Positions 1-8,512 of a stretch of DNA of 64,000 bases are shown piece by piece (the stretch's first letter is position 1; each line of letters opens with the position of its first letter). A program made the position numbers and the translations under genes. The notes under the pieces were generated by a model, which had not been told where the DNA came from, ran no database searches, and saw only the letters and a program-made list of their open reading frames with translations. The stretch is taken from NCBI GenBank assembly GCA_963822595.1, contig CAWGIG010000001.1:186001-250000 (forward strand), in the 5' to 3' direction. The DNA is from CAVRUH01 sp963822595 (GTDB lineage Bacteria; Chlamydiota; Chlamydiia; Chlamydiales; Waddliaceae).

Positions 1-1
1 G

Positions 2-931
2 AAAGCATCGAGTCTTGGTTTTACTGCCACAGACATAGAAAATGCTTTCAATTTTGCCTACTCGGGCAATCTCATTTCGATTATTCAAACGGCCATCGAT
101 CAATACGATGTCATTCTTGAATTGTATCCCGAATTGCAAAGACAGCTAAGCACCCTCAATAACATTTGGTTGCGATCTTCAATATCCAAAGAATTGGTCC
201 CTTTAACTGCATTGGCCACTTGGAAAGAAGAGCTGGGCGCGACAAGCATCAACCATATCAATCAATTTCCTGCGGTCATCGTTTCGTTTAATTCAGCGCA
301 GGGAGTTCCCCTCGGAACGGCTCTTGAAAAGTTGGATAAATATTCCCGAGAAATATTAAGTCCCACCACTCAAGCGAAACCTATTGGAGCAGCGCAAACA
401 TTTTTGGAATCCATCCAAAGCGCAGGAATACTTCTAGTATTCGCGTTAGTATCGATATATATTATTTTGGGTATCCTTTACGAAAGTTTTCTTCATCCGA
501 TCACGATTCTCACTACCCTTCCCCCTGCATTGTTCGGTGGACTTATCGTCTTGTGGATATTCAATATTCCTTTGTCATTATATTCTTTCCTCGGTATCGT
601 CCTACTCATTGGTATAGTAAAAAAGAATGGGATTATGCTCGTAGATTTCGCCATAGAAAACGTGAGGCACAGAGGTATGCCCGTCCGAGAGGCTATTGTC
701 GATGCAAGCCTTGTTCGATTTCGCCCTATCATCATGACATCCGTCGCTGCCATTTTTGGAGTTCTCCCCATTGCCCTTGGTATTGGCGCTAATGCGTCAG
801 CACGGCAACCTCTTGGAATTGTCATTATTGGAGGCATGATCATTTCACAGCTGATCACCCTCTTTATTACCCCAATCCTTTACCTAGAAATTGAACGGTT
901 AAGTGAAAAAATGAACAGGAAGGACAAATGA
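2..931 (+). CDS. RND efflux permease, C-terminal part (5' cut by window edge)
   Basis: This is the C-terminal ~309 residues of an inner-membrane RND (AcrB/MdtB-like, HAE1-type) proton-driven drug exporter. The frame is open from base 2, so the gene continues upstream of the window; a TTG at 122 is not a real start. The translation aligns almost residue for residue with the C-terminal third of the next gene, for example the motif TDIENAFNF near base 40 and VKKNGIMLVDFA near residue 210 of the visible part. Its hydrophobic stretches match TM8-TM12 of the family. The stop overlaps the next start as ATGA (928-931), so the two are co-translated and may form a heteromeric pump like MdtBC. Substrate cannot be inferred. 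Confidence 0.93.
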   Translation, partial: KASSLGFTATDIENAFNFAYSGNLISIIQTAIDQYDVILELYPELQRQLSTLNNIWLRSSISKELVPLTALATWKEELGATSINHINQFPAVIVSFNSAQGVPLGTALEKLDKYSREILSPTTQAKPIGAAQTFLESIQSAGILLVFALVSIYIILGILYESFLHPITILTTLPPALFGGLIVLWIFNIPLSLYSFLGIVLLIGIVKKNGIMLVDFAIENVRHRGMPVREAIVDASLVRFRPIIMTSVAAIFGVLPIALGIGANASARQPLGIVIIGGMIISQLITLFITPILYLEIERLSEKMNRKDK

Positions 932-3900
932 ACCCAACTGCCCCTTTCATTTTACGTCCTATTATGACAACTTTATTGATGATCGCTGTTCTCATTGGCG
1001 GGTTCATTTCATACAGTCGCTTGCCGATCAGTAATTTACCCAATGTTACGTTTCCTACAATCACTGTCAGCGTATCATTTCCGGGCATGACGCCCGAAAT
1101 GATGGCCCATGCCGTCGCTCTTCCCCTAGAAAAACAATTCATGGCTATTCCCGGAGTCCAACTGGTTAGCTCGAATAACACCCTAGGAAGCAGCAGCATC
1201 GTCCTACAATTCGGTGTCGGCCAAAGCATGACAGAGGCTGCCCAAAACGTTCAGTCGGCAATCATTACAGCGACTCCCACTCTCCCTCCGCAACTCCCCT
1301 ACGCTCCAACATACCGCAAAGAAAATCCGGCAGAACTTCCCATCATTTATGTCAGCATAACTTCCGAGACTTTTCCCTTAACAGATCTATATACTTATGC
1401 AAACAACGTTATTGGACAGCGCATCTCGATGCTTACCGGCGTGTCTGAAGTCACCGTTTTTGGATCTCCATTAGCTATTCGAATTCAGGTGGACCCGGAA
1501 AAAATGGTGGCAAATGATCTTTCTCTAAGCGAGTTAGCAGCAACGATCGTCCTTGCCAACGCAAACATCCCCACGGGACAATTAGATGGACCGGTAGAGG
1601 CTCCGAATATTTCGGTAGATGGACAACTTCTCACTGCCGACGCTTGGAATACTCTCATCCCGGTCTACCGAAATGGAACTCCCATACGAATAAAGGATCT
1701 TGGACATACTGTAGAGAGCTTTCAAAATGATAAAATTAACGTTCAGTATATCAAAAATGGACAATCGGGTCCCGCAATCATTCTGGCTATCCAAAAAGAA
1801 CCGGGGTCGAATACAGTTGCCATTTCTAAAGCAATTCACGAACTTTTAGAAACACTGAAAACAGAAATTCCTAGCGCTGTAAAAGTCGACACCTTTTATG
1901 ACCAATCCATTTCCATCAGCGCAGCCATCTCCGACATGAATTTCACCCTCATTGCAGCTTTAGTCCTTGTTGTGATCGTTATCTCGTTATATTTAGGAAA
2001 AATTGCCGATACGATTATTCCTTCCGTAGTCATTCCCATGACTTTAATAAGCACATTTATTGTCATGGACTACTATAACTTCACACTGGATAACCTCTCC
2101 CTTTTGGCATTAACTTTGGCAGTAGGTTTCGTCATCGACGATGCCATTGTCGTTTTGGAAAATATCGTCAGAAGACAGGAAGCAGGAGAAAATCGCTTGG
2201 AAGCATCCTTAGAAGGATCGAGGCAAATTTTCTTCACAATTATCTCCATGACCCTCTCGCTTGTTTCCGTGTTTCTTCCTATGCTTCTCATGGGAGGACT
2301 CATTGGAAAGATCTTCCAAGAATTTGCCATTACACTCATCGCCGTAACCATCATATCAGGTATTGTATCGCTTACATTGACTCCGATGCTCTGCAGCCGT
2401 TTCCTCCCCAATCTAAACGGAGAAAATCAAAACGAGTCTCAATTCAAAATTTTTCAGTGGTCAAAGAATGTCAATTCACGCATGCGAAATCGATATGAAA
2501 AAATGCTCCGCAAGGTTATCGATCACGTCTACACCGCCCTCGCTATCGGAGCTTTGTGCCTTCTTTTAACGATCGTATTGTTTATCTACTTGCCTATCGA
2601 CTTTGTTCCCGATGAAGATACAGGATTTTTTATTGCGTACACACAAGGGTCCGAAGGTGGGTCCTCCTATCGAATGCTGGATTATGAGAAAAAAGTTATC
2701 GATATCCTAAAGAATCACCCTTATGTCGATAGTGTTGTTGCCATTAGCTCTTATTCTGAATATCGTAAAGGGCAAAACTTAATTCTGCTGAAACCTGAAA
2801 ATGAACGTCCTGTCCTAAAACAAGTCATTGACGAACTCCAGGAAAAATTATCAGAAATTGCGGGCATTCAGGTATTTATCAAAAAAGTTCCTCTGATTGA
2901 TTTATCAACAGGACAGGAAAGCCGCGCCGATTACCAGATCGCTATGCACAGTATCTTTCCGGATAAGGTCTATGCGTCGGGGAAAAAACTCATCGAAAAA
3001 ATGGAAAAAGACCCCCTTTTCGAAGGAGTCAACACCGACTTAGAAATGGACTCCCCTCAAGTCAATGTGAAGATATTACGCGATAAAGCCTCGAGCCTAG
3101 GTCTAACCGCCACCGATATCGAAAATGCCTTTAATTTTGGTTACTCGTATAACTATATAACCAGGATCGACACTCCCATAGACCAATATAACGTGATACT
3201 TGAACTTAAGAAAAAGCAGCAGATGAATATGAATACCTTCAATTTCTTATGGATGCGCTCTTCCATCTCTCAACAACTAGTACCGATGAGTGCTGTAACG
3301 GAATGGGATGAAGGGCTAGGCTTCTCGAGTGTTAACCATATCAATCAGTTTCCTTCCGTAACCATTAACTTCAACCTTGCTTATGGAGTCTCTTTAGGTA
3401 CAGCCTTAAAAAGACTGGAAGAGCTTAAAAAAGAATTAATCGACCCGCAGGTGATTGTTCAAGACATCGGTGCCATCCATGCTTTCCAAGAATCTGTGCA
3501 GAATTCGGGCTTTCTGCTTTTTGTAGCTATTTTCTCGATCTATATTATTTTAGGGATGCTGTACGAAAGTTTTATCCATCCCCTTACAGTCCTGACAACG
3601 TTGCCTCCTGCGACTTTGGGAGGGCTATTATCGCTATGGATTTTTGGGTTACCCTTGTCTTTGTATTCATTTTTAGGAATTGTCTTATTGATTGGGATTG
3701 TAAAAAAGAACGGAATTATGATGGTGGACTTTGCTTTGGAAAATATCCGAACGAAAGGGATGAGTGCCCGAGATGCCATTCTAGATGCTAGCTCAGTCCG
3801 ATTTAGACCTATTATGATGACAACCGTTGCGGCAATATTTGGGGCATTGCCGATCGCGCTTGGTATGGGTGCTGGAGCCGCAGCCCGCCGTCCCCTAGGA

Positions 3901-4008
3901 ATCGTCATTATCGGCGGCCTCCTTCTATCGCAGCTTGTTACCCTCTTTATTACCCCCATCCTCTATCTCGTCTTCGAAAGAATTAATAGAAAAATCCCTT
4001 GGCGTTAA
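928..4008 (+). CDS. RND family efflux permease, full length
   Basis: A 1026-residue inner-membrane RND transporter, the usual length for AcrB/MdtC-type pumps. TM1 is near residues 10-30 (FILRPIMTTLLMIAVLIGGF), followed by a large periplasmic porter/docking loop. The TM2-TM6 block around 330-490 contains the conserved GFVIDDAIVVLENIVRR segment, whose Asp pair belongs to the proton relay. A second large loop and TM8-TM12 carry VKKNGIMMVDFALENIR. It starts at an ATGA overlap with the upstream paralogue, and both belong to one operon. A membrane-fusion protein gene would be expected upstream, outside the window. The paralogues are clearly diverged, so this is an old duplication rather than an assembly repeat. 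Confidence 0.95.
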   Translation: MNPTAPFILRPIMTTLLMIAVLIGGFISYSRLPISNLPNVTFPTITVSVSFPGMTPEMMAHAVALPLEKQFMAIPGVQLVSSNNTLGSSSIVLQFGVGQSMTEAAQNVQSAIITATPTLPPQLPYAPTYRKENPAELPIIYVSITSETFPLTDLYTYANNVIGQRISMLTGVSEVTVFGSPLAIRIQVDPEKMVANDLSLSELAATIVLANANIPTGQLDGPVEAPNISVDGQLLTADAWNTLIPVYRNGTPIRIKDLGHTVESFQNDKINVQYIKNGQSGPAIILAIQKEPGSNTVAISKAIHELLETLKTEIPSAVKVDTFYDQSISISAAISDMNFTLIAALVLVVIVISLYLGKIADTIIPSVVIPMTLISTFIVMDYYNFTLDNLSLLALTLAVGFVIDDAIVVLENIVRRQEAGENRLEASLEGSRQIFFTIISMTLSLVSVFLPMLLMGGLIGKIFQEFAITLIAVTIISGIVSLTLTPMLCSRFLPNLNGENQNESQFKIFQWSKNVNSRMRNRYEKMLRKVIDHVYTALAIGALCLLLTIVLFIYLPIDFVPDEDTGFFIAYTQGSEGGSSYRMLDYEKKVIDILKNHPYVDSVVAISSYSEYRKGQNLILLKPENERPVLKQVIDELQEKLSEIAGIQVFIKKVPLIDLSTGQESRADYQIAMHSIFPDKVYASGKKLIEKMEKDPLFEGVNTDLEMDSPQVNVKILRDKASSLGLTATDIENAFNFGYSYNYITRIDTPIDQYNVILELKKKQQMNMNTFNFLWMRSSISQQLVPMSAVTEWDEGLGFSSVNHINQFPSVTINFNLAYGVSLGTALKRLEELKKELIDPQVIVQDIGAIHAFQESVQNSGFLLFVAIFSIYIILGMLYESFIHPLTVLTTLPPATLGGLLSLWIFGLPLSLYSFLGIVLLIGIVKKNGIMMVDFALENIRTKGMSARDAILDASSVRFRPIMMTTVAAIFGALPIALGMGAGAAARRPLGIVIIGGLLLSQLVTLFITPILYLVFERINRKIPWR

Positions 4009-4476
4009 GGTAGATTGGGATCGAAAGCGATAACGTCCCGCCCGTTTTTCTTGACGTTATAAATGTCGCTGTAGAATCAGTCGCTCTTCGCGATGCGCTC
4101 CGAGCTCTATGGTAACACGTAATCTACCCCCGGGTTCCGATGCGTCACCCGGGGCTCTAATGGATACGTCCTTTGCGATGCGCTCCGGACTGAGGAATAA
4201 TTAAGTAATTTCCAGAGTATGGAATATTTAAGTGATTTCATGAGTATGGAATATTTAAGTGATTTCCTGAGTCCGGAGCGCATCGCGAAGGACGTATCCA
4301 TTAGAGCCCCGGGTGACGCATCGGAACCCGGGGTAGATCAAGTTTTCCCATAGAGCTCGGAGCGCATCGCGTAGAGCGACTGATTCTATTGCGACATTTG
4401 CAACGTCAAGAAAAGATGTGGGTAATAAGATGCGCACACGGGCGCGACGTTATCGCTTGCGATCCCAATCTACCTT
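4007..4476. repeat. 470-bp imperfect palindrome (MITE-like)
   Basis: Immediately after the RND stop codon, a sequence starting AAGGTAGATTGGGATCG is repeated in inverse orientation ending at 4476. The arms are roughly 180-220 nt with scattered mismatches and extra bases in the right arm. Shared blocks include GCGATGCGCTCCGAGCTCTA and CACCCGGGGCTCTAATGGAT. The centre (about 4205-4270) holds two direct copies of GAGTATGGAATATTTAAGTG. Small ORFs here exist only because both arms lack stops; they are not genes. It would fold into a very long hairpin and may also end transcription of the efflux operon. Confidence 0.8.
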
Positions 4477-4503
4477 GGGCGTTGCCGACTGTTCCCGCGA
4501 TTA

Positions 4504-5154
4504 TTAATACCAAGAAAAGGGGTCAGCGGGAAATTTTTTGGTTTTGACTAATTCATTCAGAACCATGTCGAGATTGGCTATCAGACCCGGTTTATAGACT
4601 TTTAATGCCGGATCCTTAATGTTTAAATCCGCGAATTGCTTCATCGTAATGTGATAGGAAAGTATTTTTGCCTCATCATATAGCTCTTCCACTCGCTCTT
4701 TTGACGAAATGTCTTTTTTTAAGGTCCTGTAACCCCTAGGAATCATATAACCATTTCCCTGTTTAAGAGCCCTATTAACCTTTATCTTAATTCCTTCGAT
4801 ATTATCATCAGGATAAAGATTTAAGCGCTTTAAGGTTTCAAAAGGCAACGGAAAATCATCCTTGCTTTCCTGGGGCAAGTCCTCTGTTTTGGGTTCAGTC
4901 TTAACTGGTATAGGCTTCTTCGACTGTCTTGACCACTCCAATGCACCTAAAACAACAAAATAGATGCCAACAAAGGTAATGCTTAACAAAAAGGCAAGAG
5001 CAATGGCCCCTACCTTTCTTATGTTTTGATCTTCTACTCTCAGATCCTCAGCTCGAAACCATCTTACTGCCCGAGCAATATAACTGGATTCCCCTGAGTA
5101 CAATGGGGCTGGTTGATAATCTTTTGTTTCTGACAGACCTACAGTAACGATCAT
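4504..5154 (-). CDS. hypothetical single-TM protein
   Basis: A 216-residue protein I do not recognise. Residues about 46-70 form one strong transmembrane segment (AIALAFLLSITFVGIYFVVL), flanked by a charged N-terminal region and a Lys/Pro/Glu-rich linker. The C-terminal ~120 residues look soluble and alpha-helical. There is no signal-peptide cleavage pattern, so it is probably a membrane-anchored protein with a large soluble tail. The start is supported by GAGGA six bases upstream of the ATG. It stands alone, convergent with the preceding palindrome and divergent from the small gene at 5384. It could be an Inc-like or type III-related protein, but it lacks the paired hydrophobic lobes typical of Inc proteins. 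Confidence 0.7.
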   Translation of the reverse strand: MIVTVGLSETKDYQPAPLYSGESSYIARAVRWFRAEDLRVEDQNIRKVGAIALAFLLSITFVGIYFVVLGALEWSRQSKKPIPVKTEPKTEDLPQESKDDFPLPFETLKRLNLYPDDNIEGIKIKVNRALKQGNGYMIPRGYRTLKKDISSKERVEELYDEAKILSYHITMKQFADLNIKDPALKVYKPGLIANLDMVLNELVKTKKFPADPFSWY

Positions 5155-5293
5155 GGTAATCCTCTGGATTTAATCAATTTTTGATCGTAACTGATTTCAA
5201 CATTCAAGGAAAAACAAATTGCTAGGGAAACAGTACCCCCTCTGTTCCTTCTCCTCTAAGCAACTAAATATTTTAAATTATTATAAAAATTCA

Positions 5294-5322
5294 TTGATTT
5301 ATTTACCTAGATTAGTTATAAT
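5294..5322 (+). promoter_or_regulatory. sigma70-type promoter for the 5384 gene
   Basis: TTGATT at 5294-5299 and a perfect TATAAT at 5317-5322, separated by exactly 17 bases. The surroundings are AT-rich and the start codon follows 61 bases downstream. This matches the chlamydial sigma-66 (sigma70-like) pattern; the start of transcription is inferred, not shown. Confidence 0.6.
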
Positions 5323-5383
5323 AGTTTATATGTTAAAATAATTGGCCTTAAATAAACTATAACCCTTTCCATTGGAGAAAAAA

Positions 5384-5581
5384 ATGTCAGTCCCTTCATT
5401 AACTAGTCCATCGATTACAACAAGTCAAACTGCTTCTTTAGACAATACACTTAGTAACTTGGAGTCTATCCAAGGGACCACAGAAAGAATATCCGCTATT
5501 TATGAAAGGATGGAAGATTTAGGGAAGGAACTAAATGAGTGTGCCGCAAACCTTAATCAGGCTTTGAACTCCGATAAATAA
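5384..5581 (+). CDS. small hypothetical protein (65 aa), chaperone/needle-like helix
   Basis: A 65-residue acidic protein, Ser/Thr-rich at the N-terminus and alpha-helical afterwards (NLESIQGTTERISAIYERM). The TTG at 5372 is possible, but the ATG at 5384 is preferred because GGAG lies six bases upstream. It has no TM segment or signal peptide. Its size and composition resemble small type III secretion components or effectors of chlamydiae, but there is no diagnostic motif, so this stays a suggestion. It has its own promoter and ends 16 bases from the convergent coiled-coil gene. Confidence 0.6.
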   Translation: MSVPSLTSPSITTSQTASLDNTLSNLESIQGTTERISAIYERMEDLGKELNECAANLNQALNSDK

Positions 5582-5586
5582 ATTAC

Positions 5587-5612
5587 AAAATTTGAGTTCA
5601 CTTTGGTATAAC
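5587..5612 (+). repeat. fragment of dispersed GAGTTCA...GGTATAA repeat
   Basis: The stretch containing TTTGAGTTCACTTTGGTATA matches, with few differences, 37559-37583 and the right end of the palindrome at 63583-63746. It overlaps the 3' end of the coiled-coil gene (5598). Confidence 0.5.
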
Positions 5613-7277
5613 TTGCATTTTTTCTACTAATGCATTTAACGTATTGCATTCCTGTTTCAATTTCTCGTTTCTATCTTTGAACGTTTGGAGTGTCGTTGCA
5701 TTCTTTTCATCCAGTTCTTTCAAACTTGGAAAATGATCCCAAACTACCTTACTTGGATTTGATATTATAGATTTCGGATTGATATCAGGAAATTGAATAG
5801 AATCCCCTTCAATATCTTGTTTTAATTCCCTTAAACTCTCATCTAGCTTAGCACATTCCGTTTGTATATGTTGAATATCTTCCATATCCTTTTGAGCTTC
5901 TTTAAAACTCTTTTGATACTTTTCAACCTCTACCAGAGAAGCCTTCTGCTCATCTTTTTTTCCGGAGGCGAACGCTTTTTTGGCTTTTTCTTTTGCTAAT
6001 TCGGCCCCTTTAAAATTATCCAGCAAAAGTTTTTCCTTCTCTGAAATTAATTTAACCAACGTTTGCGTTAAATGTTCCAATTGTTGAAAGCTTGTGTTAA
6101 TCTGTTTTGTCAAACTCTCTTTTTTACATTCGTGTGTTAACAAATAAAGATAAGTGGAACCCATAATGGCATAAATAGCCGCTTTCCATAATTCCTGTTG
6201 GGAGGATGGCTTAGCATCGTCCGCTGAATTTCGTGTTGATTGTATTTTTTTAGTTATTGCTAGTGATGAGGAAAAAGTAGCGTCTTCGAAATCAGATACT
6301 GAAACAATTTTTTCAAGATCACGAATTCTCGAGTTCACCCCTCTATCTGCCATGAGTTGTACTAACTGTTTGGCTATATTATTGGATTCACCCTCATTAG
6401 CAGGATCGTTCTTTTCGATAAGATCGGCAAGTTTAGATAATTGATCATTAAATTCTGTGAATTGATTGCTATCCATTTTCCTTATTGCTTCTCCCATCAT
6501 TCGATGAATTTCTTTTCGTTGCTTATAACTGTCCGGGTCGCTAGCTTCTAATTCTTTATTTTCATAATTATCGTAACAATCGGCTAAACTATTTTTAGCT
6601 TTATCAAATCTCTCCTTAAATAAGATATTTGACGAACCTAATGATGACATCGTTACAAAGCTCTTAAAAAGACTTTTTATAGAGTTATAACTTGGATCTC
6701 CTTTTTTTATTCCGCATAATTCCAAGTATTCTTTAACTAATAATTTTTCATTAGACAGCTTTTCTGAAACATCTGGTTTTTTATCTTGTTTTGGGACTTG
6801 TGCATTATCAACCGGAATACGTTCATATACGAACAAATGGTTTGCACCTTTTTCAACCACCTTATCCTTTATTTCCACCATTTTATCAAAATATTCTACC
6901 TTTCCATCAGGAAACTCTCTCTTAGTGAGTTTGCCCGCTTTGTTGAAGTATTCTACGGTCCCATCAGGATAGCCAATCATTATGGGATGTGGTTTCTTTG
7001 GCTGTTCCTGTTCTACGGGTTTTCCGTTGTTTCCGTTTGTTATATCGCCCAATACATTATCCCCCTTTGGACGTGCCAACATTACTCCACCGACATCTTC
7101 AAATATGTGATTCCTCCAATTAGGGTCCCCTTCCTCCATAGCCCTCCTTCCTGCTGCATGGACGTCTTCATGGTAATGCCTGACTTGTTGTTGATGGCGA
7201 TTGACACCCTGAGTTCTTGCCACGGCCATACCCAAATGCACCCCATGCCTTACTCCTCCCCCGCATCGCATCACCAT
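5598..7277 (-). CDS. large coiled-coil hypothetical protein with tyrosine-rich PDG repeats
   Basis: A 559-residue protein of unknown function. The N-terminal ~80 residues are rich in His, Gly and Arg. Residues about 103-132 contain two copies of a Y-PDG-x-V-EYF-(N/D)-K unit (YPDGTVEYFNKAGK, then FPDGKVEYFDK), resembling MORN/WG-type surface repeats. The rest is highly charged and helical, with long coiled-coil predictions (about 370-480 and 520-555). No signal peptide or membrane segment is visible. The start is well supported by AGGAGG six bases before the ATG. It could be a secreted effector or a structural protein; nothing in the sequence identifies a reaction. Confidence 0.75.
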   Translation of the reverse strand: MVMRCGGGVRHGVHLGMAVARTQGVNRHQQQVRHYHEDVHAAGRRAMEEGDPNWRNHIFEDVGGVMLARPKGDNVLGDITNGNNGKPVEQEQPKKPHPIMIGYPDGTVEYFNKAGKLTKREFPDGKVEYFDKMVEIKDKVVEKGANHLFVYERIPVDNAQVPKQDKKPDVSEKLSNEKLLVKEYLELCGIKKGDPSYNSIKSLFKSFVTMSSLGSSNILFKERFDKAKNSLADCYDNYENKELEASDPDSYKQRKEIHRMMGEAIRKMDSNQFTEFNDQLSKLADLIEKNDPANEGESNNIAKQLVQLMADRGVNSRIRDLEKIVSVSDFEDATFSSSLAITKKIQSTRNSADDAKPSSQQELWKAAIYAIMGSTYLYLLTHECKKESLTKQINTSFQQLEHLTQTLVKLISEKEKLLLDNFKGAELAKEKAKKAFASGKKDEQKASLVEVEKYQKSFKEAQKDMEDIQHIQTECAKLDESLRELKQDIEGDSIQFPDINPKSIISNPSKVVWDHFPSLKELDEKNATTLQTFKDRNEKLKQECNTLNALVEKMQVIPK

Positions 7278-7507
7278 AAAAAACCTCCTAACTAACGCCT
7301 ATTATTATATATCTTTCTCATCACTACGTAATTATTATAGAGTTTATTTTATACTATTGTCAATATTTTTTTTATTTTATTAATATTTATTATTTTTAAA
7401 AAAAATTATTTAAACCCCTAAATTTAAAGTGTTTTGGGACCGGAAGACATTAAAATAATGTTGCTGAAATGCCGAGGGAAATGGTATTTTTTTGGTTTAC
7501 CGTTTAA

Positions 7508-8431
7508 ATGGAACCCTTGATGGATAAAAGTAACATACTTAAGTGCTTATTTTGCCTATTCTTATTAACTCATTCTCTCGTATTTGGAGAAGAAAAGAAA
7601 GAAGAGAAAGAAAAGAAAGACGGGAAAGACGAGAAAGAGGATTTCCCGCTAAAAATAGGTAATTTTTCGCTTAGAACCTCTCAACAACCGGGTCCTTTGG
7701 TAGGAGTTGGTGAAAACATCATTGATAAAGGAGAGACCCAGGTTTTTCTCTTTGCAGATATCTCCGCGGGAAACAAGAATTATAGAAGCGATGCTATCCC
7801 CAGCATTTTATTTGGGATAACGGATGATTTATCCGTATTTTTTAATTTCCCCTTTTCTCCGGGGAATAAACAACGGAAAAAACATTCATCGGGTTGGGAG
7901 GATGTTTATATTCAGTTGGAGTATTCCTACTTTCAAAAACAGGAAATTGATAACACAGATCAGGCAACCATTTTAGCGAATATCTCCTATCCTACAGGAT
8001 CCCCGAATAAAAATCCTCCGACAGGATTCGGTTCGCCGGCCTTTACCGTGGGTACGACATATAATCACATGACATTTGACTGGTTTTATTTTGGAGCGTT
8101 GCAAGGGATATTTCCATCGTTGCATCATAGGACGCGCTTTGGTAATCAATATCTTTATGAACTGGGAATTGGCGGGACAATAGACACACCGCCGGGTTGG
8201 ATTTATGCCTGGATGGTAGAATTTAATGGAGTGTATGCGGAAAGAAATCTTGTGAAAGGAAAAATAGATAGGAATTCCGGAGGCAACATGATTTTCATTA
8301 CGCCATCGATATGGATATCATCGGACACGTTTCTTTTACAATTTGGTATAGGCCCGGTCTTTGAGCAGTTGTATGGAAACCAACCCAAGCAATATTACTC
8401 CTTGGATTTAAATCTCGGTTACTCTTATTGA
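7508..8431 (+). CDS. secreted outer-membrane beta-barrel-like protein
   Basis: A 307-residue protein with an N-terminal signal peptide (ILKCLFCLFLLTHSLVFG, cleavage near residue 28), followed by a Lys/Glu-rich spacer. The remainder alternates aromatic and polar residues typical of outer-membrane beta strands, and ends in LGYSY, an aromatic C-terminus suited to BAM recognition. It resembles the transporter/phenol-degradation-type barrel families in style, but I cannot name one. Either ATG 7508 or ATG 7520 could start it; neither has a strong ribosome-binding site. It is a single-gene unit facing away from the coiled-coil gene, with ~230 AT-rich bases between them. Confidence 0.7.
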   Translation: MEPLMDKSNILKCLFCLFLLTHSLVFGEEKKEEKEKKDGKDEKEDFPLKIGNFSLRTSQQPGPLVGVGENIIDKGETQVFLFADISAGNKNYRSDAIPSILFGITDDLSVFFNFPFSPGNKQRKKHSSGWEDVYIQLEYSYFQKQEIDNTDQATILANISYPTGSPNKNPPTGFGSPAFTVGTTYNHMTFDWFYFGALQGIFPSLHHRTRFGNQYLYELGIGGTIDTPPGWIYAWMVEFNGVYAERNLVKGKIDRNSGGNMIFITPSIWISSDTFLLQFGIGPVFEQLYGNQPKQYYSLDLNLGYSY

Positions 8432-8437
8432 TTTAGT

Positions 8438-8484
8438 TTTTTCTTCCTCCGCGTCCCCGCGTCTCCGTGTCCCCGCGTTTGAAA
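8438..8484. repeat. GC-rich CTCCGCGTC-type dispersed repeat, partial
   Basis: Tandem variants of CCTCCGCGTCCCCGCGTC sit just upstream of the giant gene. The same motif recurs at 24085-24185, 24329-24430, 48838-48930 and 60958-61018. The copy contrasts with its AT-rich surroundings. Confidence 0.55.
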
Positions 8485-8512
8485 GTTTGTATAAAAAGCC
8501 TATTGTTCTTTT

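Noticed and set aside
4107..4437. Two short minus-strand ORFs in the 4-kb palindrome
   Set aside because: They are mirror products of the inverted arms, without ribosome-binding sites or plausible composition.
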